From: Nitrosovibrio sp. Nv4
GTDB taxonomy: Bacteria; Pseudomonadota; Alphaproteobacteria; Acetobacterales; Acetobacteraceae
Direction of reading: 5' to 3'
NCBI GenBank assembly: GCA_943330455.2
Contig: CALQHT020000028.1
Span: 1 to 35,659 of the forward strand
DNA: 35,659 bases
Shown here in pieces: positions 24,713-32,606 of the stretch. A model generated the notes under the pieces. It was not told where the DNA came from, ran no database searches, and was given only the letters and a program-made list of their open reading frames with translations. The translations under genes and the position numbers were made by a program. Within the stretch, counting starts at the first letter, position 1. Each line of letters starts with the position of its first letter.

Positions 24713-25498
24713 TCAACCAACGGCCTCGTGTTCACGCGCCCACGTCTCCACCAACGCCCCCGCCACTGCTTCCACGTCCACCGCGGCCGCACACGAGGGG
24801 TGCCGGGTCAGCAGCAATGTCTGCCGACGGATCGCGTCCCGCACGCGGTCGTCCCGCCGCACAATCCCCGCCAGCGCCGGTTCCGCGCGCAGGAATGTCC
24901 CGCACGCTCGGCGTAACGTCGCGAAGGTGCGTTCCCCGGCACCTCGATTGCTTGCCTGGTTGACCAAGACCCGGGCATCGCCGCCCACCCGGTCGGTCGC
25001 GTATAACTTCAGCACGGCGTAAGCGTCGGTCAGGCTGGTTGGCTCCTCGGTCGCCAGCACGATCAACGTGTCGGCGAACGCCGCCATCCGGCGCACCCCG
25101 CGTTCCACCCCCGCCCCCAGATCCAGCAGGACCACGTCGTACATGTCCGCCTCCGTCCGCAATCGCGGCAGGGTGCGGTCCAGATGTGCGGGGTCCAGCG
25201 CCGACAGCGCGCCCGAGCCGGACTGGCCGGCCAGCACGTCGAACCCGGCTTCCTCGTGCCGGGTCACCGCCTCGGCCAAGCTGACCCGCCCGGACACCAC
25301 CGAGCCCAGGTCGTATCGCGGCATCATCCCCAACTGGACATCGACATTGGCCAGCCCGAGATCGCCGTCGAACAGCAACACCCGCAGCCCCAGACGGGTC
25401 AGCGCATGCGCCAAGGTGATGGCGAACCAGGTCTTGCCCACCCCGCCCTTGCCGGAGGCGATTGCGATCAGGCGGGGCTTAGGCGGCATGGCGTTCAT
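24713..25498 (-). CDS. flhG: FlhG-like MinD/ParA-type ATPase for flagellar number control
   Basis: A 261-residue ATPase of the MinD/FlhG (FleN/YlxH) family, which works with FlhF to set flagellar number and place. The deviant Walker A SGKGGVGKT is at about residues 15-23, the Walker B-like switch LFDGDLGLANVDVQLG is at 42-57, and VVLLDLGAGV is near 125. Family order and length are normal. It overlaps the upstream flhF stop by 20 bases from the ATG at 25498 (11 bases if the second ATG at 25489 is used). It is the last gene of the flagellar operon in this window and is convergent with the toxin-antitoxin pair. Confidence 0.92.
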   Translation of the reverse strand: MNAMPPKPRLIAIASGKGGVGKTWFAITLAHALTRLGLRVLLFDGDLGLANVDVQLGMMPRYDLGSVVSGRVSLAEAVTRHEEAGFDVLAGQSGSGALSALDPAHLDRTLPRLRTEADMYDVVLLDLGAGVERGVRRMAAFADTLIVLATEEPTSLTDAYAVLKLYATDRVGGDARVLVNQASNRGAGERTFATLRRACGTFLRAEPALAGIVRRDDRVRDAIRRQTLLLTRHPSCAAAVDVEAVAGALVETWAREHEAVG

Positions 25499-26774
25499 GG
25501 CGGGGTTTTCCGGTCTGCATCATTCGGGCGGCAAGGGAGGCAGGGGTCAGGCGTTCCAGCCCATCCGCCGCGCCGGGACCGATCCCAGCCTCGGTCAGCG
25601 GCAGACGAGCGGCGGCGGCGGCGGCCAGCAAACCGCCCAGACGGCGGGTGAGGTCCAGGCGGGTCACGATCAGGCGGCTGGCCCCGGCGGCCGCGAAGGC
25701 AACCGCGAGATCGGCGGCCTCGGCTGGATCGAGGCCGGCGGGTAGCACCAGCGCGATGATTCCATCCACGGATGCCGTTAGCGCCCGCAATTCGTCGGTT
25801 TGGGCGGGGTCGAACGGGTCGATCCCGGCCGCGTCGATCAGGACTGGTGCTCCGTCTTCTCGGCGCGCGAGTGCTCGACCCAGGGTCACCGGATGGTTGG
25901 CGACGACCAGGGTTACGCCGAGCAGTCGGGTGAAGGCGGCCAGTTGCTCGGTTGCGCCGGCGCGTTTGCCGTCGGCGGTCATCACCATCGGGGTGATCCC
26001 GGCCATTACAAGGCGGGTTGCCAGGCGTGCGGTGGTCAGCGTTTTGCCGGCGCCGGGTGGGCCGGTCAGCAGCAGCGGGCGTCCGCCTCGTTCCAATGGC
26101 AGGTCCGCGAAGGCCAGGGTGCGGCCGAGCGCGGTGTCGAGGGGGCCGGCGTCCAGGGAGGCGTGTAGGGATGGTGGGACGCCGTGGTAGTGCAGCATCG
26201 AACGGCGCACTGGGTCCGGTGGGGGTGTAGAGGCGGCATGCACACTTTTTGGCGCAGATTCTGGGCGGCGCAAGCTCTCCCCCTCCCCTTGTGGGCTTGG
26301 GCCGTGAAGCGGACCAAGGCTGGGGGGAGGGGTTTGAGGCAACGTTTGTGCGCGAAACCCCTCCCCCCAACCCCCTCCCACAAGGGGAGGGGGAGAGCTT
26401 GCACCATTGCCGCGCTGTGTGAATTCAGAACGGGAAACCGACGCGGGCGATGCCGGTTCCACCTGGTTTTGCCGCACCGCCGCACCCGGCGACCATGCCG
26501 GCAGCCCCGACCGTGCATACCCGGCCAACCCGCTCGACTCCCGCGACGCCGGCGCCCCACCACCCCCCGGCGTCCAAGCCGCGACCGGCGCCGCCCGCTC
26601 GACCGGAGGCAGCAGCGGCGGCGGCGCATCGTCCGAAGGCTCCAGCGCCGCGGTCAGCTCAACCCCGTCACCGACCCGGCGGGACCCAAGGATCAGCGCG
26701 TCGACCCCGAGTTCGGCGCGGACCTGGGCCATCGCCTCGGCGGTCGTGGCAGCACGGAACAGCTTCAGGCGCAT
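25479..26774 (-). CDS. flhF: FlhF, signal-recognition-type GTPase, with an in-frame palindromic repeat
   Basis: A protein of about 431 residues that directs flagellar assembly to the cell pole. The N-terminal B domain starts MRLKLFRAATTAEAM, and the NG GTPase domain covers about residues 225-431. G1 is LTGPPGAGKT. The G3-like motif is DAAG rather than the usual DTAG, and the guanine-specificity motif is TRLD rather than TKLD, so nucleotide handling may be slightly altered. Between the B and NG domains lies a long Pro/Gly-rich linker. About 44 residues of it are encoded by the palindrome at 26270-26402, which keeps the frame open. The ATG at 26774 is preferred because FlhF proteins usually begin MRLKLF; a GTG at 26792 is also possible. 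It follows flhA by 85 bases. Confidence 0.92.
   Translation of the reverse strand: MRLKLFRAATTAEAMAQVRAELGVDALILGSRRVGDGVELTAALEPSDDAPPPLLPPVERAAPVAAWTPGGGGAPASRESSGLAGYARSGLPAWSPGAAVRQNQVEPASPASVSRSEFTQRGNGASSPPPLVGGGWGEGFRAQTLPQTPPPSLGPLHGPSPQGEGESLRRPESAPKSVHAASTPPPDPVRRSMLHYHGVPPSLHASLDAGPLDTALGRTLAFADLPLERGGRPLLLTGPPGAGKTLTTARLATRLVMAGITPMVMTADGKRAGATEQLAAFTRLLGVTLVVANHPVTLGRALARREDGAPVLIDAAGIDPFDPAQTDELRALTASVDGIIALVLPAGLDPAEAADLAVAFAAAGASRLIVTRLDLTRRLGGLLAAAAAARLPLTEAGIGPGAADGLERLTPASLAARMMQTGKPRHERHAA
26270..26402. repeat. Family A palindromic repeat, copy 3, inside flhF
   Basis: The outer arms, 26270-26295 and 26377-26402, are exact 26-bp inverse copies. Further in, the left arm has the long form (with a CTTGGGCC-type insert) and the right arm the short form, so this is a chimera of the two arm types. 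The whole element lies within the flhF coding strand without causing a stop and encodes roughly FlhF residues 125-169 (counted from 26774), a segment rich in Pro, Gly and Ser. Confidence 0.9.
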
Positions 26775-26859
26775 GCGAACACCCAGGGGCACGAAGCGAC
26801 GCCAAACGGCGGATGCCGGCCACGCGGGTGTCCCATCAGTCGATCACGGGAACTGCCCA

Positions 26860-28944
26860 TCAGATCGTACCGACGGTGCGAATGCGGGCACGCGGGAAAA
26901 TCTCGGTCTGCGCCAGAACGGCGGTGTTGGGGCGGATACGCTCGACGATGGCGCGGACATGGAAGCGGATGCCGCTGCTGGTCAGCAGCACCGGGGCCTC
27001 CCCATTATTCGCCGCCGCATCGAAACTCGCGCGCAGCTTCAGCATGAAATCCTGCAACTGGCTGGGGGCCATGGCCAGTTGCCGATCCTCGGCCGGCCCG
27101 ACCAGGGACTCCGCGAACGCCGTCTCCCATTCCGACGACAGGGTGATCAGCGGCACATAGCCGCCCGGACCGTTATGCGAATCGCTGATCTGGCGCGCCA
27201 GACGCGCCCGCACATGCCCGACCAGAGCCGGGATGGACCGGTTGGGACCGCCACAGGCCTCCTGGATCCCTTCCAGGATCGTCGGCAGATCGCGGATCGA
27301 CACCCGTTCGGCCAGCAAGGATTGCAGCACCCGTTGCACGCCACCCACGGTGATCTGCGACGGAATGAGGTCGGACACCAGTTTCTGCTGGTCCCGAGGC
27401 AGCTCATCCAGCAGCTTCTGCGTCTCCACATAGGACAGCAGCTCCGCCACATTCTGCCGCACCACCTCGGTCAGATGCGTCGTCAGCACGCTCGGCGGAT
27501 CGACGACGGTGCAGCCGAGGAACATGGCTTCCTCCTTCGCCGTCGGCTCGATCCACAAGGCGGGCAGGCCGAACGCGGGTTCGCGAGTCTGCTCGCCCGG
27601 CAAAGTGGGCACGCCGCCGGTCGGGTCCATCGCCAGCAGCATGGCCGGGCGCAATTCCCCCTTGCCGGCGTCGATTTCCTTCACCCGAATCACGTAGCTG
27701 TCGGCGTCCAGCTCCATGTTGTCCTGGATCCGGACAGGGGGGAGGACAAAGCCCATCTCGGCCGCGATGGACCGACGCAGCCCCTTGATCTGCTCGGTCA
27801 GCCGCGGTGCGTCGCCGCCCGCCAGGCTCAGCAGCCCGTAGCCGAGTTCCAGGCGGATCAGGTCGATGCGCAACGTGTCGGAAATGGGCGGATCGCCCAC
27901 CGGCGCCGGCGGCGGCAGGGCATCTTCCGGCTCGTGCGGGGATTTGTGCCGCAGCCATGCGCCACCGCCGGCCAGACCGGCCAGCGCCAGGAACGGCAAC
28001 GCCGGCAGGCCGGGCATCAGGGCCAACACCGCCGCGGCGCCGGCCGCCATGGCCAGCGGCTTTGGACTGCCGCTGAGCTGTCGGACCAGCGCGACATCCG
28101 CCGTGCCCTCGACGCCACCCTTGGTCACGACGATACCGGCGGCGGTGGACACCAACAACGCGGGAATTTGGGACACCAGGCCATCGCCGGCGGTCAGGGT
28201 GGTGAAGGTCGCGGCGGCGTCGGCGAATGCCATGTGATGGCGCATCAGGCCGATCGCCAGGCCGCCGACGATGTTGATGACGGTGATGATCAGGCCGGCG
28301 ATGGCGTCACCGCGCACGAATTTCGCGGCACCGTCCATGGCGCCGTAGAAGCCGCTTTCCTCCTCCAGTTCGCGCCGGCGCTTGCGAGCGGTTTTCTCGT
28401 CGATCAGGCCGGACGAAAGGTCGGAATCGATCGCCATCTGCTTGCCGGGCATCGCATCCAGGCTGAATCGTGCGGCCACCTCGGCGATGCGGCCGGAGCC
28501 CTTGGTGATGACCATGAAGTTCACCACCAGCAGGATGCAGAACAGGATCAGGCCGATGACGACGTCACCGCCCATCAGGAAGCCGCCGAAGGCCGCGACG
28601 ACATGGCCGGCGGCGGCCGGGCCTTCGTGCCCATGCGACAGGATCAGCCGCGTGGTGGCGACGTTCAGTGACAGCCGCAACAGCGTGGTCAGCAGCAGCA
28701 AGGTCGGGAAACTGGTGAAATCCAGCGGCCGGTTCAGGAACAACGCCACCATCAGCACCAGGACGGAACTGGTCACCGACAAGGCCAGGCCCAGATCCAG
28801 CAGAAAGGTCGGCAGCGGGATCACCAGCACCGACAGCAGGATCACCACGCCCAGCGCCAGCCCGACATCGCTGCCCGGCATGTATTTTCGCAACGGCGCC
28901 AGTAGCGGCGACAAAACACCCGCGATGTCGGAGGACCCAGACAT
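26860..28944 (-). CDS. flhA: FlhA, flagellar type III export gate protein
   Basis: A 694-residue FlhA, the large export-gate component that binds flagellar chaperones and substrates. The N-terminal half has about eight membrane segments starting near residue 25. The conserved cytoplasmic loop follows PLDFTSFPTLLLLTTLLRLS, TTRLILSHG and KGSGRIAEVAARFSLDAMPGKQ, all diagnostic of the FHIPEP family. The C-terminal half, from about residue 350, is the soluble nonameric ring domain. The length is usual. The start lies six bases after the flbD stop, so the genes are tightly linked. It is followed by flhF. No flhB is in the window. Confidence 0.96.
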   Translation of the reverse strand: MSGSSDIAGVLSPLLAPLRKYMPGSDVGLALGVVILLSVLVIPLPTFLLDLGLALSVTSSVLVLMVALFLNRPLDFTSFPTLLLLTTLLRLSLNVATTRLILSHGHEGPAAAGHVVAAFGGFLMGGDVVIGLILFCILLVVNFMVITKGSGRIAEVAARFSLDAMPGKQMAIDSDLSSGLIDEKTARKRRRELEEESGFYGAMDGAAKFVRGDAIAGLIITVINIVGGLAIGLMRHHMAFADAAATFTTLTAGDGLVSQIPALLVSTAAGIVVTKGGVEGTADVALVRQLSGSPKPLAMAAGAAAVLALMPGLPALPFLALAGLAGGGAWLRHKSPHEPEDALPPPAPVGDPPISDTLRIDLIRLELGYGLLSLAGGDAPRLTEQIKGLRRSIAAEMGFVLPPVRIQDNMELDADSYVIRVKEIDAGKGELRPAMLLAMDPTGGVPTLPGEQTREPAFGLPALWIEPTAKEEAMFLGCTVVDPPSVLTTHLTEVVRQNVAELLSYVETQKLLDELPRDQQKLVSDLIPSQITVGGVQRVLQSLLAERVSIRDLPTILEGIQEACGGPNRSIPALVGHVRARLARQISDSHNGPGGYVPLITLSSEWETAFAESLVGPAEDRQLAMAPSQLQDFMLKLRASFDAAANNGEAPVLLTSSGIRFHVRAIVERIRPNTAVLAQTEIFPRARIRTVGTI

Positions 28945-28950
28945 GACCGA

Positions 28951-30306
28951 TCAGGCCGCCATGCCAGAAGGCCGCGGCACCGCCGAACCCTGCGCCGCGT
29001 AATCCCGCAATTTGTTCCGCAACGCCCGGATCGAAATCCCCAGGATCGTCGCCGCATGGGTCCGGTTGCCCAGGGTATGGCCCAGGGTTTCCAGGATCAG
29101 GTCGCGCTCCACCTCCTCCATCCGCCGCCCGACCAGACTGGCGATGCCGCTGGCCGCCGACCCGTCGCCGTTCGCCTGTGGTTTCGCCGGTCCCAGGGAT
29201 GACCCGCCTTGTGGCCCAAGTTCGATGGCGTCGAGGCCGATCTCCGGCCCCTCCGCCAGCAGGACCGCGCGATGGATGGTGTTTTCCAATTCCCGCACAT
29301 TGCCCCGCCAGCCATGCGAGGTCAGCCGCAGCAGCGCGGCCGAGGACAGGGTGCGATAGGGCAGCCCGTTCACGTCGGCATATTTGCGGGCAAAATAATC
29401 GCCCAGTGCCGCGATGTCGCCCGGCCGTTCCCGCAACGACGGGATGCGCAACGACACCACGTTCAGGCGGAAATACAGATCCTCGCGGAACGTACCGCGC
29501 TGGATCTCGACTTCCATGTCACGGTTGGTGGTCGCCAGGATGCGCACGTCGATTTTGACGGGGGCCGAGCCGCCGATCCGGTCGATTTCGCGTTCCTGCA
29601 CCGCGCGCAGCAGCTTGGCTTGCAGGCGGATATCCATCTCGCTGATTTCGTCCAGCAGCAAGGTGCCGCGATGCGCCGCCTCGAACTTCCCGGCCCTCCG
29701 AGCGATGGCACCGGAAAAGGCGCCCTTTTCGTGGCCGAACAGTTCGGATTCCAGCAGGTTTTCCGGGATGGCAGCGCAGTTCAGTGCCACGAATGGCCCG
29801 CCCGCTCGCCGGGATTTGCGGTGGATGTGATGGGCGAGGATCTCCTTGCCGGTGCCGGATTCGCCCCGGATCAGCACGGAGGCCTCCGATTTCGCGACCT
29901 GTTCGGCGCGGTGCACGGTCGCGGCCATGATCGGATCGCGCACCACCAAGGCGTGGGTTTCGCCGGACGCCGCTTCCAGGATCGCCGCGATCAGGTCGGG
30001 GTCGGGCGGCAGCGGCAGGAATTCGCGGGCGCCGTCGCGGATGGCCTGCACCGCCGCGTCCGGATCGTCGCCGGTGCCGCAGGCGACCACCGGCACGGCG
30101 ATGCGTTCGGCCGCCAGAGCGCGCACCACCGCGCCCACGTCATGCACGAGGTCGCACAGCACCAGGTCGATCTTGGCATCCGACCGCAGCCTTTGCATCG
30201 CGCTGTCGAGCGTGTCGGCCTGATCCAGCTTGGCACCGCGGAGCATGGCGATCCGGGCCGCCTGGCCCAGGTCGCCGCTCAACGAGCCGATGATCAACAC
30301 CCTCAT
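28951..30306 (-). CDS. flbD: FlbD-like sigma54-dependent flagellar activator
   Basis: A 451-residue enhancer-binding protein. The receiver-like N-terminus keeps an Asp at residue 52 but has Pro-Leu-Pro where a Lys-Pro motif is expected, so normal phosphorylation may be lost, as is known for FlbD proteins. The AAA+ domain has Walker A GESGTGKE (148-155), the sigma54 contact loop GAFSGA (195-200, Ser in place of the common Thr) and Walker B GTLLLDE (214-220). A Fis-like helix-turn-helix is at the C-terminus (RTHAATILGISIRALRNKL). It would turn on late, sigma54-dependent flagellar genes and can repress early ones such as fliF. The ATG at 30306 is well supported. Confidence 0.93.
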   Translation of the reverse strand: MRVLIIGSLSGDLGQAARIAMLRGAKLDQADTLDSAMQRLRSDAKIDLVLCDLVHDVGAVVRALAAERIAVPVVACGTGDDPDAAVQAIRDGAREFLPLPPDPDLIAAILEAASGETHALVVRDPIMAATVHRAEQVAKSEASVLIRGESGTGKEILAHHIHRKSRRAGGPFVALNCAAIPENLLESELFGHEKGAFSGAIARRAGKFEAAHRGTLLLDEISEMDIRLQAKLLRAVQEREIDRIGGSAPVKIDVRILATTNRDMEVEIQRGTFREDLYFRLNVVSLRIPSLRERPGDIAALGDYFARKYADVNGLPYRTLSSAALLRLTSHGWRGNVRELENTIHRAVLLAEGPEIGLDAIELGPQGGSSLGPAKPQANGDGSAASGIASLVGRRMEEVERDLILETLGHTLGNRTHAATILGISIRALRNKLRDYAAQGSAVPRPSGMAA

Positions 30307-30330
30307 GGCGAGATCCTCATGATGCGTTCT

Positions 30331-30648
30331 TCAGGACTGCGCGCGATCGGCTTTGACGATTTCCGTCATCGTCACGCCCAGGCGGGTTTCGTCGACCATG
30401 ACCACCTCGCCACGCGCGACCAGGCGGTTGTTGACGTAGATGTCGATCGCCTCCCCCAGCTTGCGATCCAGTTCAACCACCGCGCCACGACCGAGTTTCA
30501 GCAACTGGCTGACCTGCATCGTGGTCTTGCCGAGAACGGCGCTGACGGTGACGGGAATGTCGTAGACCGCCTCCAGTTCGCGGGCCGATCGTGGTCCTGT
30601 GGCCTCACCGGGTTCGGTCAGTTCGGTGAGTTCCATGTCAGTCGACAT
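30331..30648 (-). CDS. fliN: FliN, flagellar motor switch C-ring protein
   Basis: A 105-residue FliN, of usual size, which forms the base of the cytoplasmic C-ring with FliG and FliM and also binds FliH for export. The SpoA domain, about residues 28-98, has the pattern YDIPVTVSAVLGKT, LKLGRGAVVELDRKLGE and VYVNNRLVARGEVVMVD (here IYVNNR), typical of FliN. The ATG at 30648 has AAGGA at a good distance; a TTG two codons upstream is open but less likely. The start lies inside the end of fliH, giving an 11-base overlap and likely translational coupling. Confidence 0.94.
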   Translation of the reverse strand: MSTDMELTELTEPGEATGPRSARELEAVYDIPVTVSAVLGKTTMQVSQLLKLGRGAVVELDRKLGEAIDIYVNNRLVARGEVVMVDETRLGVTMTEIVKADRAQS

Positions 30649-31354
30649 GTTCAATTTCCTTGGTTGCGGAACGCGATGACATAGGGTCGGGGGACATAGG
30701 GTCGGGGGACATAGGGTCGGGGGACATAAGCCCCGCGGGGCTCAGGATTGCGGTGATCTCCTCCCAAAGGGTGGTGGTGTCGCGGATGGCGGCCCCGTTG
30801 CGCCAGGCGATGCGGATATCGCCCGGGAGCACGGCGTTGCTGGCCTGCACCTCGATTTTCGGCAGCAGGTCGGGGTCGAGGCGCTCGATTTCGTCGCGCA
30901 CGACCTGGACGGCGTTGCCGTCGATGCGGACCGTGACCGCCAGTTCCTGGTGCAAGGCGGGCAGGATCGTGCGGATGATGGCGCGGAGTTCGGCCGCACC
31001 GTGCTTGCGGGACAAAGCCGGGAAGGCGGCGGCGAACCCATCCATCAACAGGCGAGCTATGGTCTCGGCCGAACGTTCAACGAGGTCCGCGGCCTCGGCC
31101 TGGGTCGCTTCAAGGCGTTCGGCGATCCGTGTCAGGGTCTGGCGGGCCACGGTCCGGGCGGTGGTTTCCGCTTCGGCCATGGCAGCGTCATGGCCTTCCC
31201 GCCACGCTTCGGTGCGAGCTTCTTGCAAATCGGCGACGGAGTAGACGGGTTCGATGATTTCCGGTTCGGGCGGCGCGGGAGGGGCGGGCGGCAGGTCGAA
31301 GTCTTCCTCGAACAGGACCCCGCCGGGCGGCATGCCGCGGAAGGCGGCGCTCAT
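30638..31354 (-). CDS. fliH: FliH/FlbE-like flagellar export regulator with C-terminal repeat tail
   Basis: A 238-residue protein in the fliH/flbE position between fliG and fliN. FliH binds the export ATPase FliI and holds it at the C-ring through FliN. The start is rich in Pro and Glu. The middle (about 40-110) is a long helix rich in Ala, Glu and Gln, probably coiled coil. The C-terminal part (about 125-205) has the VRIDGNAVQVVRDEIERLDPD pattern seen in FliH. After that, residues 210-224 are three copies of MSPDP encoded by a 15-bp tandem repeat, a lineage-specific tail. The identity rests mainly on position and general shape, because FliH is poorly conserved. It starts 38 bases after the large palindrome. 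Confidence 0.85.
   Translation of the reverse strand: MSAAFRGMPPGGVLFEEDFDLPPAPPAPPEPEIIEPVYSVADLQEARTEAWREGHDAAMAEAETTARTVARQTLTRIAERLEATQAEAADLVERSAETIARLLMDGFAAAFPALSRKHGAAELRAIIRTILPALHQELAVTVRIDGNAVQVVRDEIERLDPDLLPKIEVQASNAVLPGDIRIAWRNGAAIRDTTTLWEEITAILSPAGLMSPDPMSPDPMSPDPMSSRSATKEIEHVD
30678..30728. repeat. 15-bp tandem repeat at the 3' end of fliH
   Basis: Three complete copies of GACATAGGGTCGGGG at 30678-30692, 30693-30707 and 30708-30722, plus six more bases. The unit length keeps the reading frame and encodes MSPDP on the minus strand. The number of copies could change by slippage without breaking the gene. Confidence 0.95.
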
Positions 31355-31392
31355 GGGTGGGATCCGAGGGGTGTCGGGTTCCGATATCGCTG

Positions 31393-31559
31393 CGGCCGGC
31401 GGCCATACTCCCCCTCCCCTTGCGGGCTTGGGCCGCGAAGCGGACCAAGGTTGGGGGGAGGGGGTGCCCCCACGGACCTTGCCTCACACCCCTCCCCCCA
31501 ACCTTGGTCCGCTTCGCGGCCCAAGCCCGCAAGGGGAGGGGGAGTATGGTCGCCGGCCG
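31393..31559. repeat. Family A palindromic repeat, copy 4: 71-bp near-perfect inverted repeat
   Basis: Left arm 31393-31463 and right arm 31489-31559 are inverse copies over all 71 positions except 31402/31550, which would form a G.T wobble. The loop is 25 bases. Both arms are of the long type and contain an inner hairpin (CTTGG...CCAAG). It lies between fliG, which stops at 31587, and fliH, which starts at 31354, in an apparently single transcript, so the mRNA would fold into a very stable hairpin that may limit or process expression downstream. Confidence 0.96.
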
Positions 31560-31586
31560 ACGCCGAATTCACAGGCCGGGTTACCA

Positions 31587-32606
31587 TCACTGGATCACCT
31601 CCTCGTCCTTGCCGGTGCTGATTTCGATCTGGCCTTGCGCGGCCAGTTCCTTTGCCAGCATCACGATGCCGGCCTGCGCCTCGTCCACGTCGCGGAGCTT
31701 GACGGGGCCGAGGGATTCCATGTCCTCGCGCAGCATCTTGGCGGCGCGTTCGGACAGGTTGGTGAGGAACAGCTCCTTGATCTTGTCGGAGGCGCCTTTC
31801 AAGGCGACCGGCAGCTTGTCCTTTTCGATCGCGCGCAAAAGGATCTGGATCGCCTGGCCGGACAGGCGTTGCAGGTCGTCGAAGGTGAACATCAGCGACT
31901 TGATGCGTTCGGCGGCCTCTCGGTTGCGTTCTTCCAGTCCGGTCAGGAAACGGGTTTCCGCCTGGCGGTCCAGGTTGTTGAAGATTTCCGCCATCAGTTC
32001 GTGCGCATCGCGCCGCGTGCTGCGCGCCAGATTCGACATGAACTCCGAGCGCAACGTCCGCTCCACGCCGTCCAGCACGTCCTTCTGCACGGTTTCCATC
32101 CGCAGCATCCGCATGACGACTTCCATGGCGAAGCTGTCCGGCAACAACGACAGCACCCGCGCGGCGTGGTCGGGCTTCACCTTCGACAGCACCACGGCCA
32201 CGGTCTGCGGGTATTCGTTCTTCAGATAGTTCGCGAGCACGTCCTCGCTGACATTGCCCAGCTTGTCCCACATGGTGCGTCCGGCCGGACCGCGGATTTC
32301 CTCCATGATCTGGGTCACGCGATCGCGGGGAAGCGCCTTCATCAGCAGGTGTTCGGTGCTTTCGAAGCTGCCGACCAGATTGCCCGACGTGCCCATGGTG
32401 TCCATGAACTCGGAGCAGACCCGTTCCACCATGTCCGACCGCACGGCGCCCAACTGCGCCATGGCGGAGGAAATGTCCTTGATCTCGTCCTCGTGCATCA
32501 TGGCGAACAGGCGGGAGCAATGCTCCTCCCCCAAGGCCAGCATCAGCACCGCCGCCTTCTGCGCGCCCTTCAGGTTCGGGCCTTCGTATTTGACGAGATC
32601 AGACAT
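31587..32606 (-). CDS. fliG: FliG, flagellar motor switch protein
   Basis: A 339-residue FliG, which converts stator movement into rotor torque. The N-terminal domain binds FliF, and the middle domain has EYPQT at residues 131-135, the counterpart of the EHPQ motif that contacts FliM, with Tyr in place of His. The hinge leads to the C-terminal domain with MFTFDD at 239-244 and the charged torque helix region ([15 protein letters not shown], then [20 protein letters not shown]). The length is usual. The ATG overlaps the fliF stop by eight bases, consistent with coupled synthesis of the MS ring and rotor proteins. The next gene, fliH, is separated by the large palindrome. Confidence 0.97.
   Translation of the reverse strand: MSDLVKYEGPNLKGAQKAAVLMLALGEEHCSRLFAMMHEDEIKDISSAMAQLGAVRSDMVERVCSEFMDTMGTSGNLVGSFESTEHLLMKALPRDRVTQIMEEIRGPAGRTMWDKLGNVSEDVLANYLKNEYPQTVAVVLSKVKPDHAARVLSLLPDSFAMEVVMRMLRMETVQKDVLDGVERTLRSEFMSNLARSTRRDAHELMAEIFNNLDRQAETRFLTGLEERNREAAERIKSLMFTFDDLQRLSGQAIQILLRAIEKDKLPVALKGASDKIKELFLTNLSERAAKMLREDMESLGPVKLRDVDEAQAGIVMLAKELAAQGQIEISTGKDEEVIQ

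Noticed and set aside
26407-28671. Very long open frame (over 700 codons) on the plus strand
   Set aside because: It lies opposite flhA and the start of flhF, has no family resemblance and has the low-complexity composition of a GC-rich antisense frame.
26270-31559. CRISPR array made of the repeated GC-rich units
   Set aside because: The units are palindromes kilobases apart, without regular short spacers and without cas genes.
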